From Deuterostichococcus epilithicus (Eukaryota > Chlorophyta > Trebouxiophyceae > Prasiolales > Stichococcaceae): a stretch of DNA of 64,000 bases. Positions 13,047 to 24,700 of the stretch are shown one piece after another. Where the stretch lies: contig JAVTLE010000023.1 of NCBI GenBank assembly GCA_033439295.1, positions 496,001-560,000 of the forward strand. Direction: 5' to 3'. Both the position numbers and the translations under genes were made by a program. The notes below the pieces were generated by a model. The model was given only the letters and a program-made list of their open reading frames with translations. It was not told where the DNA came from and searched no databases. Numbering within the stretch: the first letter of the stretch is position 1; each line of letters begins with the position of its first letter.

Positions 13047-16000
13047 ATGGGGTTGACCAGTAAGCTGCAGCAGGGAGGAGGGACAGGCGCCGCGCCACCG
13101 CAGCAGGGCTATGGCGGCACGCCTCCGCAGCAGCAGTGGGGCGCGCCCCAGGGGCAGGCGCCTCAGGCTGTTCTTCCGGGCCAGGGCTACCCTCCGCAGC
13201 AGCAGGGCGGTGGCATGTACCCGCAGATTGGTGGGCAGGGCAGCCAGGGCGGCTACCCCCCCATCCCGGGCGGTTACGGCGGCGGTCCGCCGCCGCATCA
13301 GCAGCAACAGGCACGCGCGCACACAGCCCTTGCTGCGCAGATTTTCGCCCGCCACTCTTGCCAGAGACTAGACGCGATGCATCCTGCGTACGGAAGGTCA
13401 GAAGGCACACTCAGTGGCGTGGCGCACAAGCAAATGGCACACACGCCGCCGCGCTGCACGCATGCTCCCTTGGTCTAGCAGCGCAGAGCATCCCGCTGCG
13501 CGGAAGATTGCATGCGCAAAAGGTCGCCTGCTCACGGATTTCGAGCTCTGAACGTCTACCCAAAGCTAGCATGCTGTGTCATGTGTGCAGTGGGGCGGGC
13601 AGCCGCAAGGCCAGGGCTACGGCGCGCCGCCGCAGCAGCAGGGCTACGGCGGGCAGCAGGGCTATGGCGGCGGGCAGCAGGGCTACGGCCAGCCGCAGCA
13701 GCAGCAGCAGGGGTACGGCCAGCAGCAGCCCGGCTCGGATGTCATGCCGTTGGTCACCAGCAAGCTCAACACCATCATCGCGACCAACAAGCTGCAGGTG
13801 CTGCCCTGCTGTGCCCACGACGCAGTCGCCGCAAGCACGACGTCGACTTCGCTGCATTGGTCGCTGCCACGGCTGGGGGCCGGGCCAGACTGTTGTAGGC
13901 TCAGCAGTCAGAAACCTCGAGCAAGTGGGTTCACTCGCGGCGATATGGTCATGCATCAGCATTGTGCGTCACTCACAATGTCCTGCAGGCAAGCTGGGAT
14001 GCCACCGTTGCCGTTACGGGCATCTCTGTCTCGGCTCTGGCCAAGCGCGCCTGCACAACAGGCTGCAGCCGCCTCCGTGCCCAGGCTCCTAAGCGGGCAC
14101 GGTCGAGGGTTTACGGGCAGCGCAGCGCCCGATCGGCGGCGCCCTGCGGCGCACGCCATGATCAGCACATCATGGTGGCAGACACGCTGCTCTCAAGTCG
14201 CACATACCCTAAAGCAAGCCGCACGCTGAGCTGTGCCGCCTTGTGTATGCAGGCCTTCTACCCGCCGCAGGTGCTGCAGGGTGTGTTTGCCCGCCTGGCC
14301 CGCGTGGACTTCAGGTGCGGTTCAGGGCTTCACTAGTAGTTTACTGGGTCGTTCACGTTTACCTGATTGGTTCTAGTTCATTGAGGATGCACATCCGACA
14401 GAGCCCTGCCGCAGTGCGCAAACGGAACGTAGGCGAGGACACTCACCATGCTGCAAGACCGCATCTGCGCACCACTCTTAGGCATGCCGGGCTGTCTTCC
14501 TCCCGGATTCCGACGGTGCAGGGAAACAATACACTTGCTTTCAGATGTTGAGCTCTGCACGCTCTGTGCATCTGCCATGCTGACTGCCGTGCTGCTGGTT
14601 GCCGCAGGAGCCTGGCGGCGCAATGGAAGATGAACCTGGAACTCGCTGTCGACCTGGCGTCGCTAGCGCTGTATGACATCGTCATCTACGCCGGTACACC
14701 CTGCAGACCGTCCATTGCAGCGCCATGATTCAGCCCAGCTCTGCAGCATCTGCGTCTGTGAGGCGTCCACACGATCCATGCCTGGGTGTAGCGGCTCTTG
14801 AACTACTCCCTGCTGCCAGACCTGAAGAGGCTTCCCAGGTCTGCCAGGACCCGGTCGCGGACTCAAGCACCTACAAATGCTGCTGTGCAGACGACAGCAC
14901 ATCTATGAAGTATGCGGACAATGGCGAGCGCATTGACGACCTCAAGCTCATCCTGGAGCGCGTTTCCGAGGTGTGACGCGACCCCAAACCCTGAGGTTGA
15001 AAGCCTGCAAACGGCTGGGGCTGTACGGTGCTGTGGGGAGCACGTTTGTTGCGCACACATCGTGCATCATTGCTTTCAAACGCATCCAGAATCACAGCGT
15101 CAATGCTGCCGCGCGACGGCTGCCCTGAGAAGCAGGCGCCACGCGCACATATGGGTGGACCATCTGCCTGTGGCTCTGGCAAATGGTTTAAAAACACATA
15201 TTTTATGAGATAAATAATTGTGCCAGGTGGCCACGCTGTTTGACGAGGACGGCATCTCCATCCGCCCCATGAACTCCAGAGCCGGGGTGCGTCCGTCCGA
15301 CTGAGAGATGCTAACAATAGCATCTGCAGCTGATCTTGGCGCTGCTCTGCCAGGACACCTGCGGCATGGCTGCTCGGCTAGGCGTATGCCTCACATTTGA
15401 ACATGAACATCACAGACTCAATTATAAATAAACTTGCGCCAGAGGGCTGCCCCCTGTGCAGCTTAGGCTATGAGCCATCTTTTCCGAGGTCCTCATCGGT
15501 CGAGTCACTTTCACTACTTTCAGGCTGACAACATCCGAACAGCGGCGGACGCTGACCGATTCGTGGCCACCATCAAGTTCTCCGGCATGACGCCGCTCGG
15601 CACTCAGTGAGCAGCCGTTGTTCTCTCCTGCCAGCTCTGTGCTTGGATGCAACATGTGCTGACATGTGTCGAGAATCCATCCGCCTGTTACAAGTGGCGT
15701 CCAGTCGTATCTCCCCCTGCTCCAAGTGGCGTCCATTCGTATCTCCCCCTGCTCCAAGTCGCTATTTGAGGGCCGATGGTGCAGCCGAGCCGACAGCCAG
15801 CCAGCGTGTCCGTGGGCGTCGCCAGAAGACCAACAGCCAAGCAGTAGCGATGATTATATGGTGGGCGTGGGCGCTGAGCCAGTGCCTAACTGCATCGTCT
15901 GACATGCTGTGTGCCCCGCTTTTGCCCAGGATGGAGCAGAGAATCCTGGAGCCGATGCTGTTTGCGCCGATCAAGCGGCGCAACCTGCCCAAGCCGCTGC

Positions 16001-17806
16001 TGGTGCGTGCCCTCTGCTCGTTTGTTGCCCACGCCCTCGTCCACAGCTGCTCTAGGTATCATGGAGCATGGATACACCTCGTCGGCCTTGCCTGAAAAGG
16101 CCTTACCCTAAAGCTGCACCGCCTTGCCTGCACCGCTTTGCACCGCCTTGCCTGAAGAGCCCTTACCCTAAAGCTGCACCGCCTCTTGCCTGCACCGCCT
16201 GCCTGCCTGCCCTGCAGCAGTCGCTGTCAGGGGCAGGCTGACCACCTGCAGGACCCCTCAACCAAGGACTCCCATGTACTTCGGCACCCCGGCGCCAACA
16301 ACCACGCTTCATTTCGGGGGCTTTCACAACACCCACCTGCTCGCACCCTTGACCGCGCAGGTGATCACCATCACCGACGGCGAGCCGACCAATGAGAGCG
16401 ACCACAAGATCTTCCAAGTCATCAAGAACGCCAAGGTGGGTCCCGTGTTGACATCCATCACTTTTCCTCTGTCCGCCCGGCGGCTGGCCGTGTCACTGCT
16501 GTTCCGTGTCCGGCGCTGTATCACAGCAGCCGAGCGCGTGCTGCCGGCGCCTGCAGCGGTGCACCTGCATGCTGTATTTTTGTCTGGCGTGCCCGGTTGT
16601 CCCAGATGACCGAACCCTGCTGTGCGCACTGCTGCAGAAAATCACGAGTGCCTCGCAGTATGGCCCAGGCGCTGTCGCCTTCGAGTTTGCCCAGGTGCGA
16701 TGCTGGCATCTAGAAGTCTAGAAACTGCCGCCGTTTTCCTGCTTCGTCCATTTCCGCATGCCCCGGCCCGTGCCTGCCGCCAGGCCAGGTCGGTGGAACA
16801 GGGCCAGCCCTGCAGTGGGGCTCTGCGTGCACTGCCGGCAGTATTTGGGATTAGGTTTTAGGCTGTAAACATAGGCTAACTCGCATGTATTAGCTAATGC
16901 TATGCAGATTAGACCTAGTCAGCAACGCTTTGTCTTTTCTTTTGGCTGCAGGTGGGCAAGGACACCGAAGCGCAGGCCTTCCTTGGCCGCTTAGATACCG
17001 ACCGTGACGTCGGCGCCATGGTCGACGCCACCAGGTCAGCAGCTTTCTTTAATTTGAAACCCTCTGAAACCTGAAATGTGTGCAATCACCTCTACCCGGA
17101 AGTCGGGTTTGCCCCAACCACTTCACTCACTCACTGGAGCGGCTTGGTCTGCAGCACCCCCAAACCCTGCTGCAGGCAGGCACCGCACGCCAGGAGTGCT
17201 GCCTCCAGACGTGCGGTAGCGGCGCCAGCCTTGTCCGAAAACCCTTCGCAGCGATACCACGCGCCTAGAGTGCCATCCTCGTGACGGCGCCAGGCGCACA
17301 GCTGGACAACATACTTGATGACACAACATCATCTTTTGTTCACCTGATTGTGCAGCTACTACGAGCTGGAGGCGGAAGAGTACCGACGGCGCGGCGTGAA
17401 TCTGACGCCAGAGCTGTGGCTGGTGGGCAAATTTCAACTGAGCCTCCGTCTCATGGCATGGCATGCCATGCCATGCCATTCCATCCCATGATGACGCGGG
17501 CGTTGCTCTGAATGCCGCCTGTCTCATCACCGTATGGTATGCCGCAGACACCCATGCCTTTTTGTTTTTGTAGTACTTGCTGAAATGCACTCTCAGCCTG
17601 CAGACGTGTGCCCACGCAGGTCAAGCTGATGGTTGGCGCCATCGACCCAAGTGAGTGCCCTTCCTACCACATATACGACCCTGACAGTGTCAGGCTGACA
17701 GTTCAACAGAGATTCCTAAAGCGGATATAATATGCCGCCGACACCTTGAACCCTCATTCACGTATGCCCGGCACTCGATGCAGGTTATGACGAGCAGGAC
17801 GAGTAG
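13047..17806 (+). CDS. vWA-domain protein with N-terminal Gln/Gly/Pro/Tyr-rich region (copy 2)
   Basis: Paralogue of the minus-strand gene at 6375-12534, with the same exon order. Exons: 13047-13310 (starts MGLTSK, rich in QQGYGG and GYPPQQ), 13591-13797 (GYGQ repeats, then a helix before the vWA domain), 14253-14314 (FYPPQVLQGVF), 14607-14693, 14891-14970 (DDSTSM, MIDAS DxSxS), 15227-15286, 15523-15606 (GMTPLGT), 15930-16002, 16361-16435 (ITDGEP), 16638-16694 (YGPGAVAFEFAQ), 16952-17034 (AQAFLGRLDTDRDVG), 17356-17422, 17620-17650 and 17784-17806 (SYDEQDE then TAG). All phases join. The first intron appears to use a GC donor (cag|gcacgc at 13311). Unlike copy 1 it lacks the NNNVEGNGIRDAG-type insert and has a different short segment at 15523. 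A TGTAA motif at 18167-18171 is a plausible poly(A) signal. Biochemical role unknown; intact MIDAS suggests metal-dependent ligand binding. Confidence 0.85.
16088..16215. repeat. Short tandem repeat (ccttgcctg / ctgcaccg units) in an intron
   Basis: Two copies of a roughly 70-base unit built from ccttaccctaaagctgcaccg and ccttgcctgcaccg blocks, decaying into cctgcctgcctg, lie in the intron between the 15930 and 16361 exons of vWA copy 2. Confidence 0.7.
17452..17475. repeat. 24-base perfect palindrome built from CATGG/CATGC units
   Basis: The 24 bases equal their own reverse complement and lead into further catgccat/catcccatg units. The site lies in the intron between the 17356 and 17620 exons of vWA copy 2. 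It could form a hairpin; no function is implied. Confidence 0.8.
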
Positions 17807-18900
17807 CCGGCAGGGTGCCGATGAGCGTCTCCCCCACCCATCCCGTGGAGATCCCGTGAATCGATTGTCGTCCTTGGATAAGGATAAGGATGTGAATGCG
17901 GCAAGGCGGCCCTGCGGGCCGAGTTACAGTCCTGTGGTATCATGGACGGGGACAGTGGCAACGGGCGCTGCATGATTCGCCATGTCCCCCGGCTGTGGGG
18001 TACAGGCTGGGGGCAACTGGTCAGCGTGTTGTGGGCGCCACACTCTAAAGACCCTGCAGCATGACGAAGTGTTGATGAGCTCTTCTTTCTCTGTGTTGCT
18101 GCTGGGTTTGATCACTGTTGGGCGAACCACGAGGTCTACAGATGTTCTCTAGGTAGGCGCAGTGTATGTAATGCGAAGTGGCCTACCCCCCCGCCCGGGC
18201 AAGCGCCTCGGCTGTGAACAGCACTCTCAACGCTGTTAGTTGCCTGCTTGCGCAACCTTCAGCGCAGGCTCTGCATGAACAACAAGTGCACCGATCGAAA
18301 CCAAGCCGTCGTACGGGAAGCTTATGTGATGCAGGTGCAGGCACAAGTTGCGGCCGCAGTCACCTGCAGCTGGGTCTCGGATGGTCGACTGTCATATGAG
18401 CTCGCCTCCTGCAGGCTGCGTGCGTTTGTTCCACCCTGGACAAGTGCCTTCAACAAGGCAGCAAATGACACGGCCGGCACCGACCGCGGTCATATTAGCA
18501 TGCCAGCGTCGCTAACGCCGCGCAGCTATTAGGCAGAACATGTTGCTCTTGTAATTCAGGTTCTCGCTCGTCAACATCTCGGGCTACACAGCTGGCTGCG
18601 GCGTGTCTTTGAGTCACGTGTTACGCAGGGCGTGACGCCGTGCGTCGACGCAGCGGGGGCCACTTCGTGTGCAGCTTCGAACATTAGCAACATCCAGACT
18701 TATCATGCACTCAGTGTGCTGTTCACCCGATCGCCTCGAACGCAGCACACCTTGCTGGGTAAAAGGCGTCTGTGTCTCCCTGTCAGCGTCGATCAGTCAC
18801 AGCTTCGAATTTGTGTTGTACCTCCTCTTCCCAATGCCCTTTACGGCCTGGGGAAGCTCTGCCCCCGGTTCCCGAGCGGTTCCCTCGGCCAAGCTGCCAG
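17807..18900. other. Stretch without a confident gene
   Basis: After the vWA stop codon and the TGTAA at 18167, this stretch has several short open frames on both strands but none with family motifs or consistent splice sites. An open stretch at about 18560-18628 could be an upstream exon of the gene at 19.0-20.7 kb. Confidence 0.4.
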
Positions 18901-19419
18901 ACTGTGTACAGGCCATGCAGACAGACGCCGTCGCCCCGGGCTGCGCGACGAGTGGGGCTGCTGACGTCGGCAGCCAAACTGCCCATAAGGTGCGCGTTCA
19001 TGCCCCAACCGACGAATGCCGAGCATATATCCCATGAGACCGTGATATTCAGAGCTGTGGCCCGCGATCGCGTCGGGAACGTTGCCTTCTTACGCCCAAC
19101 CATCCCGGACATGCCATGCGTGGCTGGCAGCAGCACCGTGATTCCACGGGAGAACCCGCCGTCACGGTCACCGCCCTTCGCGCAGGCGCTGCCACAGCTT
19201 GGACGTACGTCGGAGCCGCCACTGGCTGCGTCACAGATGCAGCACATCAGCCTATGTGACCCTTTCATGAGCACGCGGCTCATGGTGGACCCGGTGCGAT
19301 GCTCGAACGGCCTCACCCACTGCCGCTGGGCCGCATTCGATCTCATGGACCAGGCTGCTGGCCGAGATGCATTGGGCTGCAATGCCGGCGGCAGCAATCC
19401 TGGCGGCGGCAGCGACCCT

Positions 19420-19450
<31 letters not shown>

Positions 19451-20696
19451 GAGAGGGCCATAAGGACTTCTCGATCTGCGGCGACGATGTAGACGCCCGC
19501 AGGCGGCTGTTCGCCACGCATCCACCGCAGGAGGCGGAGTGGCGACGGCGGCGGGAGGCCTACGTCCGCAGCATCGTCGAGTGCATCGCGCGGCGTGACT
19601 TCGCGGCGGCACAGGTGCTGAAGTGAACTACTATCCAAACCCGCGCATAGATGATACGCATAGCCCACAGACATAGCCTTTCGCAACGAGCCTGCAAAAG
19701 GGGTTGACTCCGTCAGAGGCACAGAGGTCGACTAAGTGATTTCTTAGTTGGGATGGGGGGCAGCCCTATCCAGCAGCTACTTCATGGCGCCCGCTAACCC
19801 TGCCAAGATGCGTAGGTGCGTCTACAGCGGGTGCTGCAGTGGCTGCCCGAGGCCGACACACGGCGTCCGGCACTCACTGCGCAGCTCACAGCCATGCAGT
19901 CCCCGCAGCGCCGCAGCATCAGCGACAGCTGCAGCAGCGTCGACACCGGCGGCGGCAGCGGCGGCACTCACGCTGGCCGTGACAGCAGCGGCGGTGCCAG
20001 CAGCAGCAACCTCAGCGCTGCCAGCGACAAGCAGCTGCCGCCAGAGTCGGCGGCCGGGCCGACAGGTGGGACGACACCCACCTTTCCGGATCGCAGCACG
20101 GTGGCCTCCAGCGCCAAGGGGCCCGCCATAGCGGTCGGGCCGACCTTGAGATGCACAGCAGCGGCAGGGGTGACAGCTGCAGCGAGAGCGTCCGCGCCGC
20201 CTGCTGCACGGCCCCCGGGCGCAGCTGCAGCTGCACCCCATGTGACGCTGTGCATCTGCACATATCACGGGGAGGATATCCAGACCTTCAGCGTCTGCTC
20301 CGAGGTGAAAACTACACGGAACAGGACGTCGCATTGGATTAGTGTGCCTTGCCTTATTATGCCTGTCGAAGGTGCAGCAAGTGCCACACAGGCGCATCCT
20401 GAACCCGGCACAGCCAAAGCGCTCAACACTGGCTTGCATTGGCATCGACCTGTCTGAGAATGCTTCCTGCGGCCATAATGTCCTGCTGACTCTCCTAGCT
20501 GATATCCTCTTGTCAGGTCTCCGCTGGCGACCTGGAGCAGCGCTGCTGCCGGCTGCTGGGCATGCGCGGCCCGGCCACCCTGTGGCGGGCCATGGGCGGC
20601 AGCCGCGCCGACCTGTGGCTGCGGTCGATGCCGCGGGCTGGCGCCCCGCTGGCCATGGCGGCGCAGAAGAGGGACCCCGTGCTCGTCCTGGTGGAG
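18900..20696 (+). CDS. Unrecognised Ser/Gly-rich protein (partial model)
   Basis: Three GC-rich open segments join in one frame. The first ends at 19614 after a Gly-rich run (about 19381-19450) and a charged helical stretch (RRRREAYVRSIVECIARRDF). The second is 19816-20304, Ser/Gly/Ala-rich, ending with a compact segment LCICTYHGEDIQTFSVCSE. The third is 20517-20696, starting VSAGDLEQRCCRLLGM. The last two segments together look like one small folded domain, but I do not recognise it. The start of the gene is not established: in-frame coding continues up from 19614 to about 18772 without a clear acceptor. An open minus-strand frame overlaps 18783-19517 but has no splice or motif support. The 3' end is also unresolved. 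Confidence 0.5.
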
Positions 20697-21576
20697 GTGA
20701 CTCTTTTCTGCTACGGGCTCATACTATACCTGATGCCACTACTACGCCTGATGCAGCAGTGTAAATCTCAATTTGATGCTCGCCTGGTGCGCTCATTGAG
20801 GCACACTTTGGCACACTTTTATATGTTGCACAGCTGTGAAGGATTGCAGGCGTATCATGGGCTGTTCATGCGATGTTGAGGCTGCTGCGATGAGATGCAG
20901 GCGGGCGCGAGGGGCGAGGGCATGCGCCCGGCTGTCAAGAAGTACAGCGGTAACACCCGCAAGATGTTTGGCGCGGGCGGCACCGTGCAGAGCATACTCG
21001 GCAGAGGCCTTGTTTTGTAGATATAGTGTAAGAGCAGCAGCGTATGAGCAGCAGCAACGAAGAATTGCTGAAGCAGGGCGTGATTTGTGCGACTGTTTCC
21101 AGACTTCGCCCATAGGACGGGTTAATTCGAATCCAGCTGGCGGCATATTTGGCGGCAGCGCCGGGAACGCGGCAAGCCTTGAGTACAATTATCCACAACG
21201 GTGTGGAGGAAGGGACGCCGGCAGTGGTTGTTTGTGGTTTGGTTTCAGATGGCAAGACAATCGACGGCGAAACGGCCACCCTTCGCTGGGCTACGTAATT
21301 CTTGTTGTTGCTTGAGGCCCGCGATTTCCGGAGATGACAGGCATCGATGGCTGACTTATGCAGTCTCAACGAAGGATGATGGTTTAGTATACGGTTTGCT
21401 GCTTGCCGTTTGTTGTTTTCATTGTCATTCTGTTCGAGCTAATTTCACGACGACAGTCATTCATCAGTTCATCAAAAGCGATACTTTCTCGTGAGGTCGT
21501 CATTCATTCCAGTCGTTCAACTGTGAGCATTGTTGTTACGAATTGCACACTCGAGGTCTCAGCAATAATATTGACG
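20697..21576. other. Stretch without a recognised gene
   Basis: Lower-GC sequence with only short open frames. It probably holds the 3' end of the gene before it and the promoter and 5' leader of the copper-radical oxidase gene. Confidence 0.4.
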
Positions 21577-23161
21577 ATGGTAGGTTTGCTTGCCGCCCCC
21601 ACCGACGCGTGTGCCCGCTCAACTTCTTTCAGTCACGCCGCAGGAGGCATACAGATCCACCGTCAAGGCTGCCGCAGCCGCAGCGGTGGCCTAGCCATGG
21701 CTGTTGCCGCCGCTGCACGCAGTGTCACTGCTGCTGCTGCTGCTCACAACGCCAGCAGCAGCTGCAAGGGCGCTGAATGCCGCCGGGTCTGGTGCAGCGG
21801 GGGGAGGCAGTGCGCACCCTCGGAGGGTGCGCCTCCCAGCACCGTGGCGGCCTCACAGGATATGGCAGCCCATGGATCGGCTCCTGCGCCGGCTGGCGCG
21901 ATGTTGCCCGCTTCCGTAGGGTCCGCATGCCTCAGCAGGTGGGCGGCTCTGCCTGCGGTGGCTGAAGCATTTCATCGCAATTCAAGTTCGAAGGAATGTC
22001 ACATGGGGTATCCACCACGCACTTACTACCTCCATCAGTGCGGCACGCATGCATGCTCGCTGTGCAGATCGGGTCGTGGGGTGCCAGAATGGCGTTTCCA
22101 CTGGTGCCGGTTGCGGCTGCGATGCTGCACACCGGCGGGATGCCTCTCACATGGTCAGCAAACACCAGCAATGCCTCGCCTTCTGGTGGCGTGCAGTATG
22201 CAAACCTGGTGCACGATGCCAACGGTAGGACGGTGCGTTTCTCGATAATGCACCGTCTCGCACGCCTGGATGTTTCCAGGCAGCCTGCATGTTCGAGTGC
22301 ACGATTCTCGCTCTCCAGAGGTTGCGATCCGGCTGGGAGGCTGGCCTGCGCATGGTCTTCACAACTTTGTCGACCAACACACGCAGGGGCCAGAATTATC
22401 CACTGTTCTTCACTGACGGCACAGCGCAGATGACGCCCGAGGTGTGGAACCCCGCCACCGAACAGTCCGCCAAGCTTGCGGCGGGAACCATCCCCCGAAC
22501 CTACCACAGGCGCGCACTACTGCAGTGCTGCTGTGTGGATGCAGTATCGAATGCATGAGCGCGCTGCGGGGGTGTAGACGCTGATTGTGGCGCGGTACCT
22601 GCGGCGCTGGTGTATTGAAGTCGCCAACATGGCGCACCTGCGAGGCGGCCTGGCTCACCTTGACAGTCAATGCTGTGGCCGGCTGCTGAATGCTGTACTG
22701 CCGCATCTTGCACTCCTCACCAGGCAATTAAATGAAATTATAGTTAGAAATGCATGCCTGCAGGTCAATGATAGTCTTTGCTACTGTGCAATGCTCAGCG
22801 AGGCATTGCTCATGCCGGACGCCACCGTGTTCATGGGTGGCAGCGGCCTGTGCGGGCTGGACTGCGCCTTCAACCATTTTGATGGCCAGGTACATGATAC
22901 CAGGTTTACCTGTTACCTGCAGATCGTGTGTCCTGAGAATAGGAAGACACATGTATGGTCGACAACGTTGACAACTTGCATACCGAGCTTTTATGTGAGG
23001 AGCTCATCTGCACTGCAGATCTTCAGACCGCCCCCCTTGTTCAAAGCGGGCGGGTCTGCAGCCACGCAGCCTGCTTTCACACTTGCACCTCGTCAGTTGA
23101 GCTGCAATTGACATTATGAGTGTGCTCTTTGACACGACAATCTCATCCAGCATCACTGTCC

Positions 23162-23210
<49 letters not shown>

Positions 23211-23881
23211 CAGCCAGCCAGCAGCAGCAGCAGCAGTGCTTGTCCTGATATATTAGCGCAGCATTGTGGCACCGCAGCGTTGAAGACCCTGGTTCCCTCT
23301 AAGAGGTGCAATTCTTCCGCTGAACTATGTCCCGGCACGACTGCAGATTTCTGTTGGCGGCAACATAAAGGTGGCATCGGATGGGCCTGTGGCAACCTTC
23401 TCCCTCATTCGCTACGGCACTGCGTCGCACACCGTGAACACCGACCAGCGCCGCATTCCCCTGACGCCGACGCTGCTGTATGTCGGCGGGGTCTATCGCA
23501 CCCCCGGGGCCGCTGCCGTCAGACGCATCCCTCGCCGACAGCGCCGGTGCGAGCGGCGGCAGGCGCAGCTGGCGCAGGCGGCCTTCAATGCCCGCGGGCG
23601 GAAGCCCTGTGGGCATTGCTGGAGGCCAGGTTTTGCCGCCCGAGGCGGCTCTGCCGCCCGGTGCTGCAGGGGAACATGTCATCGTTGGGGAATTTGGGCC
23701 CCAGGAGGCTCCGCCAACAACGGCTATGCCCTGCGGGCGCAGTCAGGCCGGCCGGCCCTGCTACAGGTTGTCGCTGCCTGCCGACCCCGGCGTCGCTCTG
23801 CCGGGCTACTGGATGCTGTTTGCATTGAATGCGGATGACGTGCCAAGCAAAGCGGCGACGATGAGGGTTGCCGCTACCTGA
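21577..23881 (+). CDS. Secreted galactose/glyoxal oxidase-like copper-radical oxidase (AA5 family)
   Basis: Probably an extracellular enzyme oxidising an alcohol or aldehyde with O2 to give H2O2. The proposed start is an ATG at 21577 followed at once by a gtaggt donor; the exon from 21695 then supplies a leucine-rich signal peptide (PPLHAVSLLLLLL then TTPAAAARA). A kelch-type segment at about 22069-22208 begins GSWGARMAFPLVPVAAA and contains LTWSANTSNASPSGG. Later exons carry PRTYH (axial Tyr-His pair, exon end 22509), SEALLMPDATVFMGGSGLCG (22799-22889), the EIFSPPYLF-like IFRPPPLF (from about 23021), and the C-terminal domain with HTVNTDQRR (copper His) and LPGYWMLFALN (about 23346-23881, TGA). 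The Cys that forms the Tyr-Cys cofactor was not found. A one-base frame change falls between 23440 and 23500 and needs a small intron, an assembly error or a real frameshift. The N-terminal 21.75-22.06 kb part is uncertain. Confidence 0.75.
23162..23237. repeat. (CAG)n microsatellite in an oxidase intron
   Basis: About 15 uninterrupted CAG units at 23162-23207, then a short gap and five more at 23222-23237. It lies between the IFRPPPLF exon and the exon starting ISVGGNIK. Confidence 0.9.
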
Positions 23882-24318
23882 GATAGACGATGATGAAGGG
23901 TTCAGCAAGCCCAGGTACTCAGAACGAGAGCAGCAGGGCAAACTGTGGGGAAGAGTTTGAGCAGCGACTGTGTCAGAACAATTGCTTGCAACGAGCGACT
24001 GAGTTGATTTGACCGAACAGGATCACATGTGCAATACTATACTTCAGGATACTTTGAGCAGAATTGTGGGTTGGAAGTGGACTTTTTATTGCCAACCTCA
24101 GCAGACAGTATTAACGAGCAGACAAACACTATGCCCACACAATGTCACTTCGTGAACCTTGAGCTCGTCCCGGCAAACCCCCGTGACCCATCGTCTGCAG
24201 GCTGCCATCTTGTCGATCACTGCGCTGAGTTTGTCCTGCGCCTGCTACGCCAGCGGGAAAGCAATTGAGGGCGGCGGTAGCAGCGGGTGCCAAGGCAGCA
24301 GCGGCGGCGGCGCTGCTC

Positions 24319-24700
24319 ACTTGCTGGCAGCCAGACTGTCGACTCAACAGCACCAATGCTGTCCTGCGCCCACTCCATGTACAGTATTTGACGGCAGCAG
24401 CGGCGGCAGCTCTCACTTGCTGGCGGCCAGCGTATCAACCACAGCGCCGATGCTGTCCTGCGCCCGCTGCGCCAGCGCCACCGCTTTGTCATCCTCGTGT
24501 CGCTTGAGGGCGCCGTCCAGCTGCTCGATGGAGCCGATGGTGTCCTTGACCATCTGCAATGCAAGCGGACTGATAATTTTAGTTCTCGATGATGTTATGA
24601 CAGCATCGAGAACGCCATCCAGCTGCTCGGTGCCCCCAAAGGCAATCTTGAGCCTCTGTGTTGCAAGCTTGGAGGACGATCATGGTTTTCACACGGTAAC
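24319..24700 (-). repeat. Decayed tandem copies of the last exon of the lumen-protein gene
   Basis: The segment around the stop codon (ctcacttgctggcggccag through gatgctgtcctgcgccc, 24411-24465) is repeated, diverged, at 24319-24373 just downstream. Another weak copy of the same exon's start (gccatccagctgctcgg) lies at about 24600-24660 in the intron. The copies do not keep an open frame. Confidence 0.65.

Noticed and set aside
16088-16215. Possible CRISPR-like array
   Set aside because: The units are adjacent imperfect tandem repeats without spacers, in a eukaryotic intron.
18783-19517. A 244-codon minus-strand open frame with a proline run
   Set aside because: The proline run is the complement of a Gly-coding run on the plus strand, whose frame connects by splice sites to further exons.
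23162-23237. CAG run as a polyglutamine-coding segment
   Set aside because: It sits between two oxidase exons that join without it and is followed by stops, so it is treated as an intronic microsatellite.
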